Below, one piece after another: positions 5,578-11,885 of a DNA stretch of 11,885 nt (its first letter is position 1; the number at the start of each line of letters is the position of its first letter). This DNA comes from Actinomycetes bacterium (GTDB lineage: Bacteria > Actinomycetota > Actinomycetes > Propionibacteriales > Propionibacteriaceae). The translations under genes were made by a program, and so were the position numbers. The notes beneath the pieces were generated by a model that did no database searches, was not told the origin of the DNA, and was given only the letters and a program-made list of their open reading frames with translations. The stretch is from assembly GCA_023436925.1 (NCBI GenBank), contig JAEZHJ010000144.1, positions 1 through 11,885 of the forward strand. The letters are read 5' to 3'.

Positions 5578-7337
5578 GCGAGACAGCCCGTCACCCGCGG
5601 GTGGGGTCGGAGGTCGAACGCTGGTACGAGCGGTCCTTCGATCCCGACTCGGTCGCGTTGCGCCAGCTGCCGTTCGCCTTCGCCTACGTCACCAGCTTCC
5701 TCCTCACCGCCCTGGTGATCGACCCCAAGCGGCCGCTGATGGTGGTGGGGCTGCTGGTCGTCGCGGCGGTCGTCGTCGCCGGCTATCTGGTGCCCTGGAA
5801 CCGGCTCGCCGTGCCCTGGCAGTCGACCCTGCCGATCTCGCAGATGATCGCGCTGGTGCTGCTCGAGGTGGGGTCGGGCTACATCTACACCTACCCGTCC
5901 GCCCTGATCTTCCTGCCGGTGGTCGGCCTCGCCCTGCAGCGCGGCCTGACCGGCGTCGTGGTCGGTGCGGTGGGGGCGCTGGTGACCATGCAGGCGCTCG
6001 CGGTCGTCGGTGGCGTCGACAGCTGGGACGCCTTGGTCACGCGCACGGTGGTGACCCCCCTCACGGCCCTGCTGGTCGGCCTGGGCGTGCACGGCGTGAT
6101 GCACCGGCTCAGCGCCAGGACCGCGGCCCTGCAGGAACTGCAGCAGCAGCAGGCCGAGACCCTGGCAGAGGTGCGGGCCAGCAACGAGGCGCTCACCTCG
6201 ATGGCAGGTCGGCTCCGGTCGACCTCGGCGTTGATCAGGAGCGTGATCGACGCCGCCACCCAGCACGCCATCATCGGCGTTGACGCGGAAGGCATCATCA
6301 GGTTCTTCAGCCGGGGCGCGGAACGCCTGCTGGGGTACTCCCAGGACGCCGCCGAGGGGGTCTCGATCCGGACCCTCTTCGACGAGGACCAACTCCGCGC
6401 GGCGGCCGAGGACCAGGGCCTGCCGTGGAGCTTCGAGACCCGGCGGCAGCTGATGGTCGGCGCTGCCGAGACCGGGGGCACCAGGACCAGCATGTGGGAC
6501 TGGCGGCGCCGCGACGGCTCGAAGGTGCCCGTCCAGGTGGTCGCGACGCAGCGCCCCGCCTCGCCGGACGGTACCCGGGCGGGCTATCTGCTCGTGGCCA
6601 CCGATGTGACCGAACAGGAAGAGGCGGCACGCCTCCAGGACGAGTTCATCGGTCTGGTCAGCCACGAACTGCGCACTCCGCTCACCGGCATCCTGGGCTA
6701 CCTGGAGCTGATGCGGATGAGCCCGGATCCGCTGACGAAGGAGCAACGCGAGGACCTGGACGTCATCAAGCGCAACGCCGAGCGGCTGCTGCGCCTGGTC
6801 AGCGACCTGCTGCTGAGCGTCCAGGTATCGGCCGGCACCTTCAGCATCGATGCCGAGCCGATCGACCTGGCTGAAGTGGCGCGGCAGTCGGCGCGCAACA
6901 TCGCCCCGATGGCGGACGCCGCCGGGGTGAGCATGGTGATCGAGGCCGACGATCCGGTCCGGCTGCAGGCCGACCCGCTCCGGATCGCCCAGGCCGTGGA
7001 GAACGTACTCAGCAACGCGGTGAAGTTCACTCCCAGGGACGGCAGCATCACCATGCGGGTCTTCGAGCGCCCCGGCGATCCCCCGACGGCCGCGATCGAG
7101 GTGACCGACACCGGCATCGGGATCGAGCCGAGCGAGGTCAGCCGACTCACCGAGCGCTTCTACCGCACCCGGACGGCCAGGGACCGGCGGATCCGGGGGG
7201 TCGGGCTCGGCCTGTCGATCACGCAGGCGATCGTCGAGGCCCACGGCGGCCGGATGGAGGTGGCGAGCGAACTGGGGTCGGGTACCACCTTCACCCTGAC
7301 CATCCCGAGCGACCGCAGCGCACCACCCGGCCTGTGA
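5574..7337 (+). CDS. Membrane PAS sensor histidine kinase, partner of the receiver-deacetylase
   Basis: 587 residues. About six hydrophobic helices (33-50, 55-73, 84-99, 106-121, 124-145 and 155-175) form an integral membrane sensor of no type I can name. A glutamine-rich coiled coil (182-215) leads to a PAS domain with PAC tail (217-350; FFSRGAERLLGYS, VATDVTEQEEAARL). The catalytic core has HisKA with phospho-His364 (EFIGLVSHELRTPL), N box ENVLSNAVKF (476-485), G1 DTGIGI (512-517), F box ERFYRT and G2 GVGLGLSI (542-549). Every catalytic motif is intact, so it should be an active kinase. The short loops between helices suggest sensing of a membrane or lipid-borne signal, or an internal PAS ligand, rather than a periplasmic-type domain. 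The ATGA overlap with the upstream gene makes that receiver-deacetylase its obvious partner. No DNA-binding response regulator is encoded nearby. Confidence 0.93.
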   Translation: MSETARHPRVGSEVERWYERSFDPDSVALRQLPFAFAYVTSFLLTALVIDPKRPLMVVGLLVVAAVVVAGYLVPWNRLAVPWQSTLPISQMIALVLLEVGSGYIYTYPSALIFLPVVGLALQRGLTGVVVGAVGALVTMQALAVVGGVDSWDALVTRTVVTPLTALLVGLGVHGVMHRLSARTAALQELQQQQAETLAEVRASNEALTSMAGRLRSTSALIRSVIDAATQHAIIGVDAEGIIRFFSRGAERLLGYSQDAAEGVSIRTLFDEDQLRAAAEDQGLPWSFETRRQLMVGAAETGGTRTSMWDWRRRDGSKVPVQVVATQRPASPDGTRAGYLLVATDVTEQEEAARLQDEFIGLVSHELRTPLTGILGYLELMRMSPDPLTKEQREDLDVIKRNAERLLRLVSDLLLSVQVSAGTFSIDAEPIDLAEVARQSARNIAPMADAAGVSMVIEADDPVRLQADPLRIAQAVENVLSNAVKFTPRDGSITMRVFERPGDPPTAAIEVTDTGIGIEPSEVSRLTERFYRTRTARDRRIRGVGLGLSITQAIVEAHGGRMEVASELGSGTTFTLTIPSDRSAPPGL

Positions 7338-7340
7338 TCA
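7335..7340. other. Shared palindrome TGATCA forming both convergent stop codons
   Basis: The kinase gene ends in TGA at 7335-7337. The minus-strand barrel-protein gene ends in TGA at 7338-7340 read from the other strand. The two genes abut with no base between them, so there is no room for a terminator and the two operons' transcripts must overlap unless terminated inside coding sequence. Confidence 0.9.
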
Positions 7341-8669
7341 CGGCCAGCGCGGCCAGACCTGGGCCAGGTCGCGCCAATGATCTGGTGACATGAGGGAGCG
7401 TGGCGTGACATTGGTCGACAGCGAGCCGGCCTTGTCGGCCGCTGCAACGGCCTGCGCGAGCCGCGCCGGCCCCACGACATTCGCGGAGTCCGCGCCCTGC
7501 CACAGCCCCACCGACACCGTGAACCGGTCCACCGGCACCACCGTCGCCACCCCGGAGACCAGCCGTCCGACATCGGCCGGGGTCTTGTCGTCGGTGCCCA
7601 GGTAGGCCCACAGCACCAGTCGGTCGGCCTTCGCGGCGAGCTTTCGGTAGTCGTGACCGGCCTCCGGCCGGCCGGCGGCAGGGTCCTTCCAGTCGACGCG
7701 GACGTCGACTCCCAGCTCGACCCGGTGGCCGACCTGGTCGGTGACACCGTCCAGCGCCGCGCGGACCCGGCCGAGCAGTCCGGCCAGAACGTCGGAGCGC
7801 CAGGCGCCGATCTCGGTGGCCGTGGTCCGGAGCCGGCCGGACTGGTCGCGCGGCCAGTCCTTGGCGCCGGTCATCTGCCGGTAGAGGGCCAGGTCGTCGT
7901 CGCCGAAGGTCTCGTCGTCCAGCCGCAGGTCGGTGAAGATGATCCCCATCGGCTTGTACCGGGTGGCGAGCGCGACGGCGTAGTCGACGTAGCGCTGGCC
8001 GACAGCGCCTGTGGCGATCGCGCTGGCGGACGGGGCGTACTGCGCGGCGGTGCCGTCGGCGGTGCGGCCGGCGACGGACGGGTCGGACGCGATCCAGTTC
8101 GGGATGAGCGCGTCCACCACGAGTTCGAAGTCCCGCCGGGTGCCGTCGGGCCGGGTGCCGACCTGCTGCAGGGCATGCGCGATGCGGTCCCCGCCCGGCG
8201 CGGCCGCCGCCTCGGGGTGCTGGTCCCAGTCGAAGGCCGTCCATTCCACCCGTCCGGCCGAGATCTGAAGGACGTTCACGTGAGCGGCGTCCAGGTCGGC
8301 CCCCAGAGCTGCCCACCTGGGGCTGTCGTCGGGCTCCTGGATGACCGTCGCCGAGCTCAGCGACACCGAGTGCCGTACCTGCGGGAAGGTCGTGATCGCC
8401 GCCGGGCGCCAGACCGGGCGGGTCAGCAGGACGGCGAGGACGATGATGCCGACGACCAGGGCGATCAGGGCGAGCGTGCGGGCCAGGAGGTGTCGGGCGG
8501 TGGGTCGTCCATCTGGTGCGGCTGTGGTGGGCTGGCCGGCTCCTGGACGGGCAGGCCGGCCCGATCCTGCGGGTGCTGCTCCGGGTTCTGCCCGATCCCG
8601 GGACGGGTCGGGGTCGCCGGCACCCCGGTCTGCACCGAGACCGTTCCCGTCCGCTGCAGTTTGTTCCAT
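7338..8669 (-). CDS. Membrane-anchored glycoside-hydrolase-like TIM-barrel protein (PgaB C-terminal-like)
   Basis: 443 residues: a disordered Gly/Pro/Ala-rich head (1-58), one membrane helix (60-83), then an extracellular domain (about 100-443). The domain looks like a (beta/alpha)8 barrel: VNVLQISAGRVEWTAFDW (131-148), FELVVDALIPNWI (181-193), YKPMGIIFTDLRLDDETF (238-255), VELGVDVRVDW (317-327), LVLWAYLG (351-358) and FTVSVGLW (383-390). The block GIIFTD-LR-DDE followed by a late AYLG strand recalls PgaB's C-terminal domain (GH153) and related GHL families; Asp247, Asp251, Asp252 and Glu253 are catalytic candidates. Unlike PgaB, it has no polysaccharide-deacetylase half. The ATG at 8669 with GGAG 5 bases upstream is the only start that keeps the membrane anchor; it overlaps the glycosyltransferase gene by 205 bases. 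Last gene of the operon. The fold assignment is by eye; a non-catalytic glycan-binding role is possible. Confidence 0.62.
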   Translation of the reverse strand: MEQTAADGNGLGADRGAGDPDPSRDRAEPGAAPAGSGRPARPGAGQPTTAAPDGRPTARHLLARTLALIALVVGIIVLAVLLTRPVWRPAAITTFPQVRHSVSLSSATVIQEPDDSPRWAALGADLDAAHVNVLQISAGRVEWTAFDWDQHPEAAAAPGGDRIAHALQQVGTRPDGTRRDFELVVDALIPNWIASDPSVAGRTADGTAAQYAPSASAIATGAVGQRYVDYAVALATRYKPMGIIFTDLRLDDETFGDDDLALYRQMTGAKDWPRDQSGRLRTTATEIGAWRSDVLAGLLGRVRAALDGVTDQVGHRVELGVDVRVDWKDPAAGRPEAGHDYRKLAAKADRLVLWAYLGTDDKTPADVGRLVSGVATVVPVDRFTVSVGLWQGADSANVVGPARLAQAVAAADKAGSLSTNVTPRSLMSPDHWRDLAQVWPRWP

Positions 8670-9877
8670 CTGTTCTCCGCCTTCCGCAGTTCGAGCCAGA
8701 TCGCGCGAAGCATCACCACTGTCATGAGAGTCGAGTAGAGCGGCCACAGCGGCAGCGTCCAGGCGAACCTCAGGTCACCCGGCGCCCGGTCGAGGGCCAC
8801 CGCGAGCAGGAGCAGCGCCACCGAGACCGGCAGGCCGACGAAGACGATCCAGCCCCACAGCGAGCTCGGCACCTGCCCGCTGCCCCCGGTGGCCGCCGCC
8901 ACCAGCAGCACGATCAGCGCCAGCACCTGCACGATGGGGACGACGACCTGGCTGGCGTAGTTGACAGCCAGGTAGACGCCGAACGGTCCGTACCGGGGAT
9001 TGCCGACCATGTCGGAGTGGATTGCCACGGTCTGCAGCAGCCCGCGCGCCCAGCGCACCCGCTGACGGAAGAGACCCCGCACAGTGGAGGGCGACTCCGC
9101 GTACACCAGAGCTGCCGGTCGGAAGGCCACCCGGTAGCCCTCCCGGTAGATCCGCCAGGTGAGTTCGAGGTCCTCCCCGACCGTGTCCTGGCGGAGCGGG
9201 CCGGTCAGGTCCAGCACCTCTCGGCGGAAGGCGCCCGTGTTTCCCGAGACGATCGGGAGCGCGTGCAGGGTGTGCAGGGCGCGGCGCATCAGGCCGGTAC
9301 CGACGTGGCTCACCAGGGCGAGGAACCGGGTCTGGACCCGGTCGAGGTTGACCGTCCGGTCGTCCCCGCACACGGCCCCGATCAGGGGGTCGTCGAAGCC
9401 GCGCACCATTTCGGTGAGCGTGTCGGGCCGGAAGATCCCGTCGGCGTCGACCAGCACGACGACGTCGCCGCGGGCGACGCGGAGCCCGCGGTTGAGGGCG
9501 GCGCCCTTGCCGGCGTTCTCCTGTCGCACCGCCTGAACGACCTCGAACTCGGCCGCCAACGCCTGCATCAGGGCGAAGGTGTCGTCGCTGGAGCCGTCGT
9601 CGACACAGATCACCTCGAACTGCGGGTAGTGGCTGGCCGCTATCGACCGGACGCAGTTCTGGATCACCAGCGCCTCGTTGAAGGCAGGGACGACGACGCT
9701 GACCAACGGCGCCTGCTCGAAGATGCTGCCGGCCTGCGGCTCCGCCTCTGGTGGCAGGGGGCGGTGGGTGAACTCATAGACCAGCGCGAACGGGACCTGG
9801 GCGAGCCGGATCGCGCCGACGACCAGGACGGTGACCCCGAAGACCAGTGCCAGGGCACTGAGGGCGTCGAGGGCCAC
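8465..9877 (-). CDS. Processive family 2 glycosyltransferase (PgaC/IcaA/hyaluronan synthase-like)
   Basis: 470 residues. An N-terminal helix (about 5-30) is followed by a cytosolic GT-A domain: VSVVVPAFNEA (59-69), DDGSSDD (93-99, nucleotide site), NAGKGAALNRG (121-131), DADG (144-147, metal), VSGNTGAFRRE (210-220), TVGEDLELTWR (232-242, acceptor/catalytic Asp) and QRVRWARG (272-279). This D-D-D-QxxRW set marks processive beta-glycan synthases. Three C-terminal helices (about 300-328, 340-362, 372-392) and RWNKLQRTG (403-411) follow, as in poly-N-acetylglucosamine synthases. UDP-GlcNAc is the likeliest donor, but sequence alone cannot settle it. The last 60 residues are Pro/Gln-rich and disordered. 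The start is GTG at 9877, 3 bases after the ATP-grasp stop and with a weak Shine-Dalgarno, implying coupling. The tail overlaps the next gene. Confidence 0.88.
   Translation of the reverse strand: MALDALSALALVFGVTVLVVGAIRLAQVPFALVYEFTHRPLPPEAEPQAGSIFEQAPLVSVVVPAFNEALVIQNCVRSIAASHYPQFEVICVDDGSSDDTFALMQALAAEFEVVQAVRQENAGKGAALNRGLRVARGDVVVLVDADGIFRPDTLTEMVRGFDDPLIGAVCGDDRTVNLDRVQTRFLALVSHVGTGLMRRALHTLHALPIVSGNTGAFRREVLDLTGPLRQDTVGEDLELTWRIYREGYRVAFRPAALVYAESPSTVRGLFRQRVRWARGLLQTVAIHSDMVGNPRYGPFGVYLAVNYASQVVVPIVQVLALIVLLVAAATGGSGQVPSSLWGWIVFVGLPVSVALLLLAVALDRAPGDLRFAWTLPLWPLYSTLMTVVMLRAIWLELRKAENRWNKLQRTGTVSVQTGVPATPTRPGIGQNPEQHPQDRAGLPVQEPASPPQPHQMDDPPPDTSWPARSP
8675..8678 (-). promoter_or_regulatory. 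Shine-Dalgarno for the overlapping barrel-protein start
   Basis: Read on the minus strand, GGAG followed by AACAG precedes the ATG at 8669 with 5-base spacing. It lies inside the glycosyltransferase coding sequence, within the codons for its KAEN residues. It supports internal initiation and hence the 205-base gene overlap. Confidence 0.6.
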
Positions 9878-9880
9878 CCG

Positions 9881-10792
9881 TCAGCCCAGCCACTCGCCAA
9901 GTACCTCGCCGAGCAACTCGGGGGCGTGGGCGGAGTTGGCCCCGAACCGCGCATTCACTTCGAGCACCCGTGGGGTGCCGTCGTCGTCGAGGCGGACGTC
10001 CAGGTCGAGCGGGCCGACCAGGTCGAGCGCTTCCGCGGCGGCGACGGCGATCGTCGCGATCTCGGGAGCGGCGCCGTCCGCCAGCCGCTCGGTGGCCGCG
10101 GCGTTGCCGACCCGCCCCTGTTTCAGGACAGTCTTGCGCAAGACGATCACGGTGGCCTCGCCGGTGCGCGGCGAGCGGTACACCTGCGGGTTGTACTCGG
10201 TGCCGGCCGCGAAGGTCTGGACGATGTGGGAGGAGTCGGTCGCCGCCCAGTCCAGGTCGGTCGGTCGCTCCACCAGCACCACTCCCCTGCCGCCCCGGGA
10301 GGCTCGGGGTTTCACCACCAGCGGGCCGCCCGCCCAGGCCAGCGCGGTCGCCACGTCCGGGAAGTCGGTGGCGGGGGCGTAGCGCGGAACGGCCACGCCG
10401 GCCGCGTCCAGCGCCCACATCGTCAGCAGTTTGTCGCCGGCGATCGCGGTGGCGGCGGCGGACGAGACGACGACGGGGCCGTGCGGTGCGCTGGCGCGGG
10501 TGTGGGGTTTGAGCGCCTCGGCGAGGACCGCGATCTGGGGCAGCTCCTCGGTGACCGTGGGCAGGATCAGGTCGGGCCGATGCCGCTCGAAGACCGTCCG
10601 CATGCCCACCGGATAGGCCGGGTCGTCGGCACGTGGCACGAGGTCGGTGACCGGGTAGTCGGGGTCGTGCAGTTCGACGATGTCGACGCCCACCCAGCCG
10701 AAGAGGGGGTCGGTCGAGCCCAGGGCGTCGAGCTGATTGCCGAGTGCGCGGCCGGCGGGGCCGCCGGCGCCGGTGATCAGGAGGGTGACCAT
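9881..10792 (-). CDS. ATP-grasp ligase (carbamoyl-phosphate synthase large-chain-like fold)
   Basis: 303 residues. A Rossmann-like pre-ATP-grasp domain (1-110) opens with LLITGAGGPAGRALGNQL (4-21). The ATP-grasp domain follows: SSAAATAIAGDKLLTMW (110-126), LVVKPRASRGGRGV (158-171, Lys161 and glycine-rich loop over ATP), FAAGTEYNPQVY (194-205), and the metal-binding DLDVRLDD (263-270) and LEVNARFGANS (277-287; Glu278, Asn280). Such enzymes use ATP to activate a carboxylate as acyl phosphate and join it to an amine or other nucleophile. The substrate is unknown. AAAGGA 6 bases before the ATG at 10792 fixes the start over an in-frame ATG at 10825. First gene of the glycan operon, followed 3 bases later by the glycosyltransferase, so its product probably feeds or modifies the glycan. 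The upstream 187-base gap (10793-10979) holds no clear promoter. Confidence 0.85.
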   Translation of the reverse strand: MVTLLITGAGGPAGRALGNQLDALGSTDPLFGWVGVDIVELHDPDYPVTDLVPRADDPAYPVGMRTVFERHRPDLILPTVTEELPQIAVLAEALKPHTRASAPHGPVVVSSAAATAIAGDKLLTMWALDAAGVAVPRYAPATDFPDVATALAWAGGPLVVKPRASRGGRGVVLVERPTDLDWAATDSSHIVQTFAAGTEYNPQVYRSPRTGEATVIVLRKTVLKQGRVGNAAATERLADGAAPEIATIAVAAAEALDLVGPLDLDVRLDDDGTPRVLEVNARFGANSAHAPELLGEVLGEWLG

Positions 10793-10979
10793 AGGTCGTC
10801 CTTTGTTCGGTGGTCGGGGTCGCAACCGCCCCGCAGGACGCCGCGGACCACACCCCGAGTCTGGCCCGGCGGGTCAAGGAATGCCAGAGCCGGGTGGAAT
10901 CGCTCCGGTTCGGTCAGCGGAATCGCCGCGCGCACGGGCAACCGGCAGTACTCTCCCTGCGAACCGCGGGACCGAGCGA

Positions 10980-11093
10980 ATGGGGATTGTGATCATCATC
11001 GGGCTGGTCCTGCTGGCGGTTGGGCTGATCGTGAACCTCGTCTTCTGGGGAGTCCTGGTCGCGGCGATCGGCTCCTGGACCGGCCCCCGCTAG
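10980..11093 (+). CDS. Small single-helix membrane protein (37 aa)
   Basis: I do not recognise this gene. It encodes MGIVIIIGLVLLAVGLIV followed by NLVFWGVLVAAIGSWTGPR: one long, or two short, very hydrophobic helices with a small C-terminal tail. A longer in-frame reading upstream exists but is arginine/proline-rich and looks non-coding. The hydrophobic block begins at this ATG with a modest GGGA about 8 bases upstream. Actinobacterial genomes often carry such tiny hydrophobic proteins. It diverges from the ATP-grasp operon and is followed by an inverted repeat starting at its stop codon. It might be an IcaD-like helper of the glycosyltransferase, but nothing in the sequence shows this. Confidence 0.5.
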   Translation: MGIVIIIGLVLLAVGLIVNLVFWGVLVAAIGSWTGPR

Positions 11094-11127
11094 GGCTGAC
11101 GTCCGGCCCCGAAGGCGCAGTCAGCCC
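11093..11127 (+). terminator. Inverted repeat at the stop of the 37-aa gene, possible terminator
   Basis: GGGCTGAC (11093-11100) pairs perfectly with GTCAGCCC (11120-11127) across a 19-base loop. The stem begins on the last base of the TAG stop. There is no T-tract after it, so it is not a classical intrinsic terminator, although actinobacterial terminators often lack one. Confidence 0.4.
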
Positions 11128-11152
11128 AGCGGACGGGGTCGCGGGGGAAGCC

Positions 11153-11181
11153 TTGAGGCCGCCACACCCGGCGGTTACCTT
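11153..11181 (+). promoter_or_regulatory. Candidate sigma-70-type promoter for the DUF2776-like gene
   Basis: TTGAGG (11153-11158) and TACCTT (11176-11181) are separated by exactly 17 bases, close to the TTGACA/TANNNT consensus. Transcription would begin near 11188, giving a leader of about 48 bases before the ATG at 11237. This is the best promoter match I found in the window. Confidence 0.5.
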
Positions 11182-11236
11182 GGAATTACGGCTTGGTTGG
11201 CTGCCCACCCCGACAAACCCCGAGGTCGTGGTCGTT

Positions 11237-11885
11237 ATGAATTTTGGGATCAGCATCCTGTTCCGCGCGATCCCGCTGCTGATGGGTGCCGTTTGCCTGG
11301 GATTGGGGCTGTACGTCCGTTCCGGCGGAGACGACGCCGGTCACTTCATCGCCGGACACGTGCTGATCGCCCTCACCGCGATCTGCATCGCGCTGTTCAC
11401 GACGGCGGCGATGATCATCCGCCAACTCACCAAGACCTTCGCCCCGGTGTGGAAGTACGTGTTGCCGATCATCGGCTACGGCTGCGCCCTGGCCACGATG
11501 ATCTGGGGACTGACGATCGTCTCCGGCGCGACCGTGCCTGACCAGTTCGTGGCCGGCCATGTCGTCTTCGGCATCGGGCTGATCGCGGCCTGCGTCTCCA
11601 CGGTGGCGACGGCGTCCACCGCCTTCACCCTGATCAACCTCAACTCCGCCGGACGGCATGAGGACGGCCCCCCGGCCGCCGCCTACGGCCGGACCACCGG
11701 CCTGGTGCTGATCGGGGTTCCGGTCGCGGCCACGCTCGTGGGCGGGATCTGGGCGGCAGTCCTGCTGGCCGGCTCGGCCCAGGCCGACCACTACATCGCC
11801 GGCCACGTCCTGATGGGGCTGACCCTGATCTGTTCCAGCCTGATCGCGCTGGTGGCGACGGTGGTGCGCCAGGTGCGCAACGAGT
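11237..11885 (+). CDS. DUF2776-like membrane protein with three AGHV repeats (3' end outside window)
   Basis: 216 complete codons are present and the frame stays open at the window end, so the gene is partial. Six hydrophobic helices are predicted, arranged as three two-helix units. Each unit has a first helix, a short polar loop, then [FY][IV]AGHV opening the second helix: FIAGHV at 37-42, FVAGHV at 104-109, YIAGHV at 187-192. Units one and three also end alike (IIRQLT, VVRQVR). From memory this matches DUF2776, a family of unknown function. The three equivalent histidines near the membrane face may bind a metal or heme, or line a pore, but this is inference. The ATG at 11237 is preceded by GAGG at long spacing; GTG at 11228 is an alternative adding three residues. 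A good promoter candidate lies 56 bases upstream. Confidence 0.7.
   Translation, partial: MNFGISILFRAIPLLMGAVCLGLGLYVRSGGDDAGHFIAGHVLIALTAICIALFTTAAMIIRQLTKTFAPVWKYVLPIIGYGCALATMIWGLTIVSGATVPDQFVAGHVVFGIGLIAACVSTVATASTAFTLINLNSAGRHEDGPPAAAYGRTTGLVLIGVPVAATLVGGIWAAVLLAGSAQADHYIAGHVLMGLTLICSSLIALVATVVRQVRNE

Noticed and set aside
5484..7244. Long minus-strand ORF (586 aa) opposite the histidine kinase
   Set aside because: Low-complexity Asp/Arg/His/Gly-rich translation, no motif, and the plus strand encodes every kinase box. Shadow frame.
10814..10858. Short inverted repeat TCGGGGT / ACCCCGA in the gap upstream of the ATP-grasp gene
   Set aside because: Seven GC-rich base pairs with a 31-base loop, competing with an overlapping GTGGTC/GACCAC pairing. 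This is expected by chance in such DNA.
10872..10877. Minus-strand TTGACC as a -35 box for the ATP-grasp operon
   Set aside because: No TANNNT lies 16-19 bases downstream, so there is no matching -10.
10949..10954. TACTCT as a -10 box for the 37-residue gene
   Set aside because: The -35 position reads CCGCGC, with no resemblance to a consensus.

Overview
The window is high-GC DNA with tightly packed genes, strong third-position G/C, GTG starts, ATGA stop/start overlaps and one probable leaderless gene. All of this fits a high-GC actinobacterium. I cannot place it more precisely. I see no tRNA, rRNA, CRISPR array, insertion sequence or phage gene. No gap between genes exceeds about 240 bases.

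Left part (1-4315), a mixed housekeeping or stress region: a small helical protein of unknown function; a pyrimidine-dimer DNA glycosylase (UV repair) on the minus strand; a phytoene-desaturase-like FAD oxidoreductase; a convergent SRPBCC ligand-binding protein; an NADPH-dependent FMN reductase; and a histidine-rich four-helix membrane protein (DUF2243). The gaps at 2970-3208 and 4316-4521 carry perfect inverted repeats that look like operators or RNA hairpins.

Centre (4522-7337), a two-gene signalling operon: a response regulator whose output is not a DNA-binding domain but a PIG-L/LmbE-type zinc deacetylase, overlapping by ATGA with a six-helix membrane PAS histidine kinase. The predicted logic is direct control of an N-deacetylase by phosphorylation, without transcription.

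Right of it, on the minus strand (10792 down to 7338), a three-gene operon: an ATP-grasp ligase, a PgaC/IcaA/hyaluronan-synthase-like processive family 2 glycosyltransferase, and a membrane-anchored TIM-barrel protein resembling the glycoside-hydrolase-like half of PgaB. The last two genes overlap by 205 bases in different frames. This operon runs directly into the kinase gene: the two stop codons share one TGATCA. My hypothesis is one functional unit: the glycosyltransferase makes an amino-sugar polymer or glycoconjugate, the signal-gated PIG-L domain exposes amines, the ATP-grasp enzyme ligates a carboxylate to them or makes a precursor, and the barrel protein trims or binds the product. The polymer, the signal and the ligase substrate are unknown.

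Right end (10980-11885): a 37-residue one-helix protein, then, behind a good candidate sigma-70-type promoter, a membrane protein (DUF2776-like) built of three repeats each carrying an AGHV motif. It is cut by the window end.
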